In this document: piece after piece, positions 25,904 through 33,243 of the stretch
Layout: every line of letters begins with the position of its first letter
How positions within the stretch are numbered: position 1 is the stretch's first letter
Assembly (NCBI RefSeq): GCF_021172045.1
Contig: NZ_CP087164.1
Location: 248,001 to 312,000 of the forward strand
Reading direction: 5' to 3'
Length of the DNA stretch: 64,000 nucleotides
Source of the DNA: Capillimicrobium parvum
GTDB taxonomy: Bacteria; Actinomycetota; Thermoleophilia; Solirubrobacterales; Solirubrobacteraceae
The notes under the pieces: model-generated
Seen by the model: only the letters and a program-made list of their open reading frames with translations
What the model was told of the DNA's origin: nothing
Database searches by the model: none
Made by a program: the position numbers and the translations under genes

Positions 25904-26808
25904 CGTACGTCAACGACGGCAGCGACCGGCCGCCGCGCTTGGGCGTCTATCAGGCGGAGTGGGGGCTCTGGGGGCTCGGCACCGCAGGCCGGGAGTGGAC
26001 GTGGGAGGAGAAGGTCGACCGGTGCCGCGAGGCGGGTTTCGAGGGGGTGCTCGTCTTCGGCGCGCCGGCCGCCGGCGCCGAGCCCGACGGCTGGCATGAG
26101 CTCATGCGAGACCGTGAGCTGATGCTCGGCTACGGCACGTTCGCCGCCACCGCCGAGGGGATCGAGCAGGAGGTCGCGCGCGCGCGCGAGTTGGGCGCAG
26201 CGTTCGTCAATGCGCAGATGCGCGACTATTTCCTGACCGGGAGTGCGGCGACGGACTTCCTGAAGACCGCCGTGCGCATGGGGCGGGACGCTGGCGTGCC
26301 GTTTTTCGTCGAGACGCACCGCGCCTGCCTCACGCAGGACCTGATCCGCACCGTCGAGTACGTCCATGCCGTGCCGGACATGGTGATGTCCCTCGATCTG
26401 TCCCATTTCGTCGTCTCCGGTCAGGTACCGACGGTCGATGACGCGTCCGGACCGATCTCGAGCCAGATCGAGGACGCCCTCGCCCCGCTTCTCGAACGGA
26501 CCGCGAGCCTCCACGGTCGGGTGTCCAACGGCCAGGCCGTCCAGGTCGACATCGGACGTGACGGCGACCATCCGGCGGCGACCGACTTCAAGCGCTGGTG
26601 GCGCCGGGGCATGGAGCACTGGCTCGCAAACGCGGGGCCCGGCGATGTCCTGCCGTTCGTCACCGAGCTCGGCCCGCCGCCCGTCTCGATCACGATCCGG
26701 TCGGCCGACGGCGGGGCGGAGGCCGAGATATCGGATCGCTGGGAGCAGTCGCTCGTGCTCATGCGGGTGGCGAGGGCCATCTGGGAGGAAGTGGCCGCGG
26801 GCGCCTAA
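25900..26808 (+). CDS. Sugar phosphate isomerase/epimerase-like TIM-barrel protein
   Basis: About 302 residues of the xylose-isomerase-like/AP-endonuclease-2 fold: RLGVYQAEWGLWGLG, a helix WEEKVDRCREAGFEGVLVFG, then the metal-site strands VPFFVETHRACLTQDLIRTV, MVMSLDLSHFVVSG and LHGRVSNGQAVQVDIG. Glu, Asp/His and His ligands are where the family binds a divalent metal. Members isomerise or lyse sugars and ring compounds such as myo-inositol derivatives or hydroxypyruvate, and the true substrate is not clear. The 4-base overlap with the P450 means tight coupling and perhaps a two-step conversion. Confidence 0.8.
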   Translation: MTYVNDGSDRPPRLGVYQAEWGLWGLGTAGREWTWEEKVDRCREAGFEGVLVFGAPAAGAEPDGWHELMRDRELMLGYGTFAATAEGIEQEVARARELGAAFVNAQMRDYFLTGSAATDFLKTAVRMGRDAGVPFFVETHRACLTQDLIRTVEYVHAVPDMVMSLDLSHFVVSGQVPTVDDASGPISSQIEDALAPLLERTASLHGRVSNGQAVQVDIGRDGDHPAATDFKRWWRRGMEHWLANAGPGDVLPFVTELGPPPVSITIRSADGGAEAEISDRWEQSLVLMRVARAIWEEVAAGA

Positions 26809-26947
26809 CAGCCACGGGCCCGCGCCGAACGTGGCGCAACCGTCATCGGTGTCAGCCTGACGCACGCACCCGCGCAGCGTCTCGGCCTTATCCCGAACTC
26901 CTCGGCCATCGACGTGATCGCCGGCATTGCGACTCATGGCCCCTCGA

Positions 26948-26971
26948 GGTCACCACCACGACCCGGCTCAT
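26948..26971 (-). pseudogene. Remnant of the 5' end of an SDR gene
   Basis: Twenty-four bases identical to the start of the SDR at 9336-9359, in the same orientation (encoding MSRVVVVT on the minus strand). A weaker match (TGGCCCC block) extends it to about 26940. Downstream in that direction there is no SDR frame. It joins copy 2 of the duplicated promoter at the shared bases CTCAT. Confidence 0.6.
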
Positions 26972-27107
26972 GCGCGGGATTCGCTGCCCCTGGTGCTCAT
27001 GAGACAACACTCTACATGGCAGCCCGCTGACGTGTCGTATAAAATCAATGGCGTGTCCCAGGTGGAGGAGCAGGGCCCCACGGCGACGCCGGCCGCCCGC
27101 GCGGAAC
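26967..27107 (+). repeat. Duplicated promoter/5'-gene segment, copy 2 (active)
   Basis: Counterpart of 9774-9919. Here the segment carries a working-looking promoter and the start of the 3-hydroxyacyl-CoA dehydrogenase gene. Together with the SDR remnant next to it, it shows that the ancestral arrangement was SDR, promoter and dehydrogenase back to back. Confidence 0.75.
27011..27043 (+). promoter_or_regulatory. Shared catabolic promoter motif, site B
   Basis: TCTACATGGCAGCCCG, six bases, TGTCG and then TATAAA as the -10 box. The expected transcription start falls at about 27050, three bases before the GTG, so the mRNA is probably leaderless or nearly so. Confidence 0.65.
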
Positions 27108-28612
27108 CGGCGCCGCGGCTCGCCGTGATCGGCGCCGGCGCGATGGGCGCCGGCATCGCCGCCGTCGCGGTCCGGGCGGGCCTGCCCACGGCACTGTGCG
27201 ACGTCGACGCCGCGGCGCTGGACCGCGGCGTGCAGCGCCTGCGCGGCAGCCTGGAGCGAGCGGTCGCGCGCGGCAGGCTCCCCGGGGCCGAGGCGCGGGC
27301 CGCGCTCGAGCGCCTCGCGCCCACCATCGACCTCGCGGCCGCGGCCGCCGGCGCCGCGGTCGTCCTGGAGGCGGTGCCCGAGCGCCTGGACCTCAAGCGC
27401 GAGATCCTCGCCCGCGCGGCCGCCGCGGCCCCGCGGGCGGTCCTCGCGTCGAACACGTCGTCGCTGCCGATCGCCGCGCTCGCCGCCGCCGTGCCGGCGC
27501 CCGAGCGGCTCGTCGGCCTGCACTTCTTCAACCCGCCGCAGGCGATGGCGCTCGTCGAGCTCGTGCGCTCGGCGCGGACCGACCCGCGGGCCGCCGCCAC
27601 GGCCCGCGCGCTCGCGGAGCGCATGGGCAAGGTGGTCGTCGAGGTCGCGGACGGTCCCGGGTTCCTCGTCAACCGCTGTGCGCGGCCGTACTACCTCGAG
27701 GCGCTGCGGATCGTCGAGGACGGCGTCGCCGAGCCGAGCCAGATCGACCGGATCTGCCGCCTGGCCGGCGCCTTTCCCATGGGGCCGTTCGAGCTGATGG
27801 ACGTGGTCGGCCTCGATGTCAGCCTCGCGGTCACGGAGTCCATGTGGGAGCAGGCCCATGGCGAGCCGCGCTGGCGCCCGAGCCCCATCCAGGTCTCCAT
27901 GGTCGCCGCCGGTCGCCTGGGCCGCAAGGCGGGCGGCGGCTTCTACCCCGGCGAGCCGGCGCCGCCCGAGCCCGACGCGGCCCCCGCCGTCGTCGGTCCC
28001 TCCCCCCCGGTGATCACGATCGCCGGAGGTGAGCCGGCGCTGCTGGCGCTGCGGGAGCGGGCCCGGCGCGCAGGGATCGACGTGCACAGGGCGCCCGTGG
28101 CGGGAATGCCTCTGATCACGACGTTCGAGCGTGTGCCCTCCGGCCACGACGGGCCCGTCCTGATGAGCAGCGTCGACACCACCCTCGCGGCGCGCCAGGT
28201 CGCCACGGCCTGTGCGTTCTCGCTGCTCGAGCCGGCGCCCGAGGAGGGTGGCCTCGTCGAGTTGGGCGTCGGGCCATGGACGCCGCGGTCCGCGGTGCGA
28301 GCGGCGACCGCGCTGTTCTCGGCGCTGGGCTACGCCACCGAGCAGGTCGCCGACGCACCGGGCGGCGTGCTCGGCCGCATCGTCGCCCAGATCGTCAACG
28401 AGGCGTCGTTCGCCGTGGACGCCGGGGTGGCGTCCAGCGAGGACGTCGACCTCGGCATGACGGTCGGGCTCGGGCACCCTCGCGGGCCCGCGGTCTGGGG
28501 CGGGCTGATCGGGCTCGCCCGGGTCACCGGCGTGCTCGACGAGCTGGGGGACGTTGAGCGCGACCCGCGCTACCGCGTCGCGCCCGGCCTGCGCCGGCGG
28601 GCGTGGTCCTGA
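27053..28612 (+). CDS. 3-hydroxyacyl-CoA dehydrogenase
   Basis: About 519 residues. The NAD-binding Rossmann motif LAVIGAGAMGAGIAAVAVRA opens the catalytic domain; SNTSSLPIAALAAAV and VGLHFFNPPQAMALVELV are highly conserved in this family and carry catalytic Ser/His/Asn neighbours. A second helical 3HCDH_C domain follows near the end (VSSEDVDLGMTVGLGHPRGP), giving the ~500-residue two-C-domain form seen in phenylacetate (PaaC/PaaH) pathways. It oxidises a 3-hydroxyacyl-CoA with NAD+. No ribosome site precedes the GTG start; a -10 box ten bases upstream suggests leaderless translation. Confidence 0.9.
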   Translation: MSQVEEQGPTATPAARAEPAPRLAVIGAGAMGAGIAAVAVRAGLPTALCDVDAAALDRGVQRLRGSLERAVARGRLPGAEARAALERLAPTIDLAAAAAGAAVVLEAVPERLDLKREILARAAAAAPRAVLASNTSSLPIAALAAAVPAPERLVGLHFFNPPQAMALVELVRSARTDPRAAATARALAERMGKVVVEVADGPGFLVNRCARPYYLEALRIVEDGVAEPSQIDRICRLAGAFPMGPFELMDVVGLDVSLAVTESMWEQAHGEPRWRPSPIQVSMVAAGRLGRKAGGGFYPGEPAPPEPDAAPAVVGPSPPVITIAGGEPALLALRERARRAGIDVHRAPVAGMPLITTFERVPSGHDGPVLMSSVDTTLAARQVATACAFSLLEPAPEEGGLVELGVGPWTPRSAVRAATALFSALGYATEQVADAPGGVLGRIVAQIVNEASFAVDAGVASSEDVDLGMTVGLGHPRGPAVWGGLIGLARVTGVLDELGDVERDPRYRVAPGLRRRAWS

Positions 28613-28633
28613 ATGAGGAGCCGTCATCATTCG

Positions 28634-28666
28634 TCTGCACGGCAGCCCGTAGTACTGTCGAGTATC
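28634..28666 (+). promoter_or_regulatory. Shared catabolic promoter motif, site C
   Basis: TCTGCACGGCAGCCCG, six bases, TGTCG and AGTATC at the -10 place, in the 76-base gap before the PaaK-like gene. The layout is the same as sites A and B. The bases before it, AATGAGGAGCCG, recur at 9529. Confidence 0.55.
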
Positions 28667-28688
28667 CCGGACGCTGAGAGGGACTGAC

Positions 28689-30044
28689 ATGCACACGTCG
28701 TACTGGAATCCGCGGACCGAGACGCTCTCGCGGGAGCAGCTCGACGCGTTGCAGTTGCGCAAGCTGCGCGATCTGGTCGCGTGGACGCTGCAGAACGCAC
28801 CGTGGCAGGCGGCGCGGCTGCGCGAGGCGGGCGTCACACCCGATGTCCTTCGCACGCTCGACGACGTGCGCCGGATCCCGTTCCTCACCCGCGCGGAGTG
28901 GATGGAGAGCCAGATCGCCGATCCGCCGTTCGGCGCGGTGCTCTCCCAGCCGCGCGAGGCGGCGATCCGCTACCACACGACCTCGGGGACGACGGGCAGC
29001 CGCCCGCTCGCGGTGCTCGACGGCCCGAAGGACTGGGAGTGGATCGCCGAGCTGTGGTGCTACGCGCTGTGGGGCTTCGGCATCCGGCCGGGCGACACCA
29101 TCTTCTTCGCGTTCAGCTACGGCACGTTCGTCGGGTTCTGGGGCGCGCACTACGCGGCGGAGAAGCTCGGGTGCCTCGTCCTGCCCGGGGGGAACATGAC
29201 CACCGAGGGGCGCGTACGCCAGATCGTCGACACCGGCACGACGGTCGTGTGCTCGACCCCGACGTACGCGCTGCGGATGGCTCAGGAGGCGCAGGCGCTG
29301 GGGATCGACCTGCCGGGCAGCGCGGTGTCGCGGCTGATCCTGTCCGGGGAGCCGGCCGGGTCGATCCCGGCGACGAAGCGGCTCATCGAGGAGCAGTGGG
29401 GGGCCAAGGCGGCCGACACGGCGGGCATGACCGAGGTCGGCACGATCGTCATGTTCGAGTGCGAGCATCAGCCCGGCGGCGCGCACATCATCGAGGACCA
29501 CATCCTCGAGGAGGTCGTCGACCCGATCACCGACGAGCCCGTGCCGTACGGCGAGGAGGGCGAGCGGATCGTCACCTCCTTCGGCCGGGGGTTCATCCCG
29601 CTGCTGCGCTACCGCACGCGCGACCTGGTGCGCCGGGTGCCGGCGTCGACATGCCCGTGCGGCCGCGGCTTCGACATCTACGACGGCGGGATCCGCGGCC
29701 GGGTCGACGACATGAAGGTCGTGCGCGGCACGAACGTCTACCCGCGCGCGATCGAGGAGATCGTTCGCCGGCGCGAGCAGATCGACGAGTTCCAGATCCA
29801 CCTCTACACGGTCGACGGGCTGCGCGACGAGATCGAGGTGCTCGTGGAGTGCGAGGCGGTCTCGGGCGAGGAGGACCCGCTGCTGCGCGAGCTGCGCCGC
29901 GAGCTGGCCGACGCGCACGAGGGCCTGCGGATCGGCGTCAAGCTCGCCGAGCCGGAGTCGCTGCCGCGCTTCGAGCTGAAGGCCAAGCGCCTCGTCGACG
30001 ACCGCGAGGTCTGGGGATCGCAGGGCGACAGGAAGGCGATGTGA
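28689..30044 (+). CDS. PaaK-like aryl/acyl-CoA ligase (AMP-forming)
   Basis: A 451-residue member of the phenylacetate-CoA ligase family. The short N-terminus (EQLDALQLRKLRDLVAWTLQ), the P-loop YHTTSGTTGSRPLAV, the TAGMTEVGTIVMFECEHQPG acceptor motif and the hinge RGRVDDMKVVRGTNVYPRAI are all there, with a C-terminal Lys in RFELKAKRLVDD. The family activates phenylacetate, coumarate and other acids. GAGAGGGACTGAC supplies a ribosome site. It heads an operon of four genes under site C, a second CoA ligase in the window beside the one at 15.4 kb, so two acids may be activated. Confidence 0.9.
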   Translation: MHTSYWNPRTETLSREQLDALQLRKLRDLVAWTLQNAPWQAARLREAGVTPDVLRTLDDVRRIPFLTRAEWMESQIADPPFGAVLSQPREAAIRYHTTSGTTGSRPLAVLDGPKDWEWIAELWCYALWGFGIRPGDTIFFAFSYGTFVGFWGAHYAAEKLGCLVLPGGNMTTEGRVRQIVDTGTTVVCSTPTYALRMAQEAQALGIDLPGSAVSRLILSGEPAGSIPATKRLIEEQWGAKAADTAGMTEVGTIVMFECEHQPGGAHIIEDHILEEVVDPITDEPVPYGEEGERIVTSFGRGFIPLLRYRTRDLVRRVPASTCPCGRGFDIYDGGIRGRVDDMKVVRGTNVYPRAIEEIVRRREQIDEFQIHLYTVDGLRDEIEVLVECEAVSGEEDPLLRELRRELADAHEGLRIGVKLAEPESLPRFELKAKRLVDDREVWGSQGDRKAM

Positions 30045-30046
30045 CG

Positions 30047-30259
30047 ATGTCCGACACGACCACCGGACCGTTCGAGCTGACCGCCGGCGAGCAGGAGCTC
30101 GTCCGCTGCTACGAGAGCGTCAAGCGCGTGCTGACCGAGCACCGCGACGAGCTGCCGCCGTTCGCCGAGCGCAACGCGATCAAGGCGCTCGCCGCGCTAT
30201 GGCAGATCGCCAACGGCGCCGGCCTGCAGCCGGGCCACATCTACGAGACCGGCGCGTGA
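30047..30259 (+). CDS. Small helical protein of unknown function
   Basis: 70 residues (72 if the GTG at 30041, which overlaps the ligase stop, is used). Charged and mostly helical: ELTAGEQELVRCYESVKRVL, then an Ala-rich helix IKALAALWQIANGAGLQPGH ending YETGA. I do not recognise a family. Its position, squeezed with overlaps between the ligase and the alcohol dehydrogenase (its stop overlaps the next GTG start), and AGGAAGG upstream argue that it is translated. It may be a regulatory or scaffolding subunit of its neighbours. Confidence 0.65.
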   Translation: MSDTTTGPFELTAGEQELVRCYESVKRVLTEHRDELPPFAERNAIKALAALWQIANGAGLQPGHIYETGA

Positions 30260-31296
30260 GGGCACTCGTCTGCGAGGACGGTGGGGCGCTGCGCCTGGCC
30301 TCCGTCGACGCGCCCGTCATCGAGGCGCCCGGCGACGTTCTGGTCCGCATCACCACGACGACGATCTGCGGCGGCGACGTCCACCTGCGCCACGGCGTCA
30401 TCCCTGCGGAGATGGGATTCGTCATGGGCCACGAGTACGTCGGCGTGGTCGAGGCGGTGGGCGAGGGCGTGCGCACGCGGCGCCCCGGCGACCGCGTCGT
30501 GGGCGCGGCGATCATCTCCTGTGGCGTGTGCGACCGTTGCGCGAAGGGAGCGGCGCAGCAGTGCCGTGACGGCGGCATCCTCGGCGCCGGCCGGTCGTGG
30601 GGCGGCTTCGGCGGCACCCACGCCGAGATGCTGCGCGTGCCGTTCGCCGACCGCACGACGGCCCTCGTCCCCGGCGAGCTCGACGACGAGCAGGTGCTGC
30701 TGGTGGGCGACATCCTGTCGACCGGCCTGCACGGGGCACGGACCGGCGGCGTCCGGCCCGGCGACGTCGTGGCCGTCCTGGGCGCCGGGCCGGTCGGCCT
30801 GTGCGCGGTGCACGCGACGACGCTCTTCGGGCCGAGCCGCATCGTCGCCACCGACCTCGAGCCGGCGCGGCTGGCGGTCGCGCGGCGGCTCGGGGCGGAC
30901 GCCGTGGTGGACGCCGGCGCGCCCGACGTGGTCGGCGCGGTGCTCGAGGCGACCGGCGGCGTGGAGCCGGACGTCGTGATCGAGGCGGCCGGAAGCCAGC
31001 CGACGCTGCTGCAGGCCGCGGAGCTGGTGCGACCGGGCGGGCGCGTCGCGATCATCGGCAACCCCGGCGCGGCGCGCGAGCTCCCGCTCATCGACCTCTT
31101 CAACAAGGCGGCGACGGTCACCGGCGGCCTCGCTGCGCTGGACCGGATGCCGGAGCTGATCCGCCTCATCGCGGCGGGCCGGCTGGACCTGCGGCCGCTG
31201 ATCACCCATCGCTTCGCGCTGGACGAGATCGCGGCCGCCTTCGATCTGTTCGAGCGACGTCAGGAGAACGTGGTGAAGGTGGCGGTGCAGGTATGA
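30256..31296 (+). CDS. Zinc-dependent alcohol dehydrogenase (MDR family)
   Basis: A 346-residue medium-chain dehydrogenase. Catalytic zinc ligands are in TTICGGDVHLRHG and MGHEYVGVVEAVGEGV; all four structural-zinc Cys are kept (CGVCDRCAKGAAQQC), and the Rossmann motif is VVAVLGAGPVGLCAVHATTL with an acidic D in IVATDLEPARL, favouring NAD+. It oxidises an alcohol or reduces a ketone. The GTG start gives a GTGA overlap with the small gene upstream, and its stop overlaps the hydrolase start, so the operon is coupled. The substrate is probably an intermediate of the same catabolic path. Confidence 0.9.
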   Translation: MRALVCEDGGALRLASVDAPVIEAPGDVLVRITTTTICGGDVHLRHGVIPAEMGFVMGHEYVGVVEAVGEGVRTRRPGDRVVGAAIISCGVCDRCAKGAAQQCRDGGILGAGRSWGGFGGTHAEMLRVPFADRTTALVPGELDDEQVLLVGDILSTGLHGARTGGVRPGDVVAVLGAGPVGLCAVHATTLFGPSRIVATDLEPARLAVARRLGADAVVDAGAPDVVGAVLEATGGVEPDVVIEAAGSQPTLLQAAELVRPGGRVAIIGNPGAARELPLIDLFNKAATVTGGLAALDRMPELIRLIAAGRLDLRPLITHRFALDEIAAAFDLFERRQENVVKVAVQV

Positions 31297-32171
31297 GCAA
31301 CAGTGAGTTCGATCCCTTCGCGGGACGCTCGACCCCGGACTCGGGGCGGGTCGTGGAGACCGACCGCGTCGCGCTGTGGTGTCACGACGACGGCGCGGAC
31401 GGCGAGCCGGTGCTGATGGTCGGCGGCTTCACGGCCGGCCACTTCGCGTTCGACCACGCGCGGCCGTACCTGCGCGACCACCGGCTCATCACGTGGGAGC
31501 CGCGCGGGCTGGGGCGCTCGGCGTGCCCGGACCCCGCGGCCGAGCCGTACTCGGTGGCGATGTGGGCGGAGGACCTGCGCGCGCTCATGGACGCACTCGA
31601 CCTCGAGCGCGCGCACGTCTGGGCCGTGGGCTTCGGCAGCTACATCGGCCACCGCTTCGCCGCGCAGTACCCGGAGCGCGTCGGCGCCTACGTGACGTAC
31701 ACCGACGTGTGGGCGCGCGACCCGCAGAAGGGCTATCCGCAGATCTGGGAGGTCTACTCGGCGATCGTGCGCAACTTCGGCACGACGGGCTTCGGCGGCC
31801 GTGTCCTGGCCAACGTGTTCGACGTCTCCGACGTGCCGTGGTTCGGTGCGTGGGAGGCGAGCAACATCGAGGACGTCCTGCACCCGGAGACGGTTGACGC
31901 GACCGTCGGCTACTGCCTCACCGAGGCCGACGTGCGCGACGACCTCGCGGGCATCCAGGCGCCGACGCTGGTGCTCCAGGGCGACCGGACCTGGGACGGG
32001 CGGACGATCGACCCGGCCGAGGATCCGTCGCTGCAGCTCATGGTCGAGCGCGTCGCGAACATCGAGACGAAGCTCATCCCGGACGCCCATCCCGGCTACG
32101 TCGCGGTCCAGAAGCCGGCGGAGTTCGCGACGGGCGCCCGCGAGTTCCTGGAGCGCCATCCGCTGGGCTGA
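31293..32171 (+). CDS. Alpha/beta-hydrolase fold protein with altered nucleophile elbow
   Basis: A 292-residue alpha/beta-hydrolase: PVLMVGGFTAGHFAFDHARP, RLITWEPRGLGRS, and a tail APTLVLQGDRTWDGRTIDP with final HPGYVAVQKP (likely acid and His). The elbow before the YPERV helix reads VWAVGFGSYIGHRF; with the standard G-x-S-x-G alignment the nucleophile is Gly, not Ser, unless the elbow is shifted by one. Such members may be lyases, isomerases or non-catalytic. It is the last gene of the site C operon, overlapping the dehydrogenase stop (ATGA). Confidence 0.82.
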   Translation: MSNSEFDPFAGRSTPDSGRVVETDRVALWCHDDGADGEPVLMVGGFTAGHFAFDHARPYLRDHRLITWEPRGLGRSACPDPAAEPYSVAMWAEDLRALMDALDLERAHVWAVGFGSYIGHRFAAQYPERVGAYVTYTDVWARDPQKGYPQIWEVYSAIVRNFGTTGFGGRVLANVFDVSDVPWFGAWEASNIEDVLHPETVDATVGYCLTEADVRDDLAGIQAPTLVLQGDRTWDGRTIDPAEDPSLQLMVERVANIETKLIPDAHPGYVAVQKPAEFATGAREFLERHPLG

Positions 32172-32202
32172 GCGCCGGGGCTCCGCAGAGCGTCCGCGCG
32201 CG

Positions 32203-33048
32203 TCAGGCGGCGGGCGGGGCGACGGCGACCGGTGCGGGCGATTGGCCGAGCGCGACCTCCGCGAAGTGTGCGGAGGCGGGCTCGGCGAGCGCCTCGTAGA
32301 TCGCGTCGAACGTCGTCACCGCCTCCGCCCGCGCGGCCGCGCCCGGGGCGATCGTGTCCGGCAGCTCGGGGTCGCCGAACGGGAAGCCGCGGAAGCTGTG
32401 CAGCATCCGGGCGCGCACGACGAAGGCCTCGCGCGGGTCCAGCTTGTCGCGCTGGTCCGCGTCGAGGTAGCGGCCGTACTCGGCGATGAACCCGCCGTAG
32501 CGGCGCTCCAGGTCCTCGACGTCCCAGGCGCCCGAGAGCAGCAGCGCCTGCTCGGTGCCGCGCGAGATGCGGCCGAGGAACATGCAGGCGAAGTCCGAGA
32601 CGTCGAGCGCGTCGAGCAGTGCGCGGACCTCCTGCTCGCGGTCGCTGGCGGCGATCCACGTCGCGTCCTGCACGGAGCCGAACCCGAGGAAGCGCAGGCG
32701 CTGGGCGAGCTGCGCGCGCTCCACGCGCCGGTCCTCGGGGATCGTGTGCCAGACGACCGTCCACGCGTCCGCGGCCGGAGCGCCGCGGCCGAAGGAGAAG
32801 ATGCGCCGGTCGCCCTCGGCGAGCAGCTCGTGCGCGCGCGGGCTGAGGACGTAGAAGACGAGCCGGCCCTCGCGCTGGCGCTGCAGCAGCCCGCGCGAGA
32901 CGAGGCGCGAGAGCGCGGCGCGCGCCGCCTCGGTCGAGAAGCCGAACTCGCCGAGGATCTCGACCATCCCGCCGGACCAGACTCGCTCGCCGGGCCGGCG
33001 CAGGTGGGCTCCGAGGATGGTGATCGCCAGGTCCTGGGGTTGCAGCAT
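32203..33048 (-). CDS. PaaX family transcriptional repressor 2
   Basis: A 281-residue PaaX protein. The start is the ATG at MLQPQDLAITILGAHL, supported by GGAGAGG just upstream and by alignment with PaaX 1. Conserved stretches are MVEILGEFGFSTEAARAALS (wing-helix), RRIFSFGRG, WTVVWHTIPEDRR, and the C-terminal RARMLHSFRGFPFGDPELPD. The family binds aryl-CoA effectors. It is divergent from the TPP-enzyme operon, and site D lies in between, so repression of that operon is the simplest expectation. Confidence 0.9.
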   Translation of the reverse strand: MLQPQDLAITILGAHLRRPGERVWSGGMVEILGEFGFSTEAARAALSRLVSRGLLQRQREGRLVFYVLSPRAHELLAEGDRRIFSFGRGAPAADAWTVVWHTIPEDRRVERAQLAQRLRFLGFGSVQDATWIAASDREQEVRALLDALDVSDFACMFLGRISRGTEQALLLSGAWDVEDLERRYGGFIAEYGRYLDADQRDKLDPREAFVVRARMLHSFRGFPFGDPELPDTIAPGAAARAEAVTTFDAIYEALAEPASAHFAEVALGQSPAPVAVAPPAA

Positions 33049-33193
33049 CGCCTCTCCGTCCGCGAGGGTCCGGACCCGGGCGCTCACGTGCGCCACCGGG
33101 CTCGATGCGCGATGGTAGAGGCGCGGGCGGCGCCTCGCGCCCCGGGGTCTTCACGTCGGGCCCGGGCGTGCCGCGCGACCATCAGATCAAAAG

Positions 33194-33232
33194 TCTGCAT
33201 ACCATCTCGCTGCCCTGTAGCATATCTATATA
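33194..33232 (+). promoter_or_regulatory. Shared catabolic promoter motif, site D
   Basis: TCTGCATACCATCTCG, six bases, TGTAG, then CATATC/TATATA as -10. The start and end of the motif and all spacings match sites A-C, while the middle has diverged. A TCAAAAG precedes it (33187), similar to CAACA in A and B. It sits between PaaX 2 and the TPP-enzyme gene, 12-18 bases before the start. Confidence 0.55.
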
Positions 33233-33243
33233 GGCGCGCAGAG

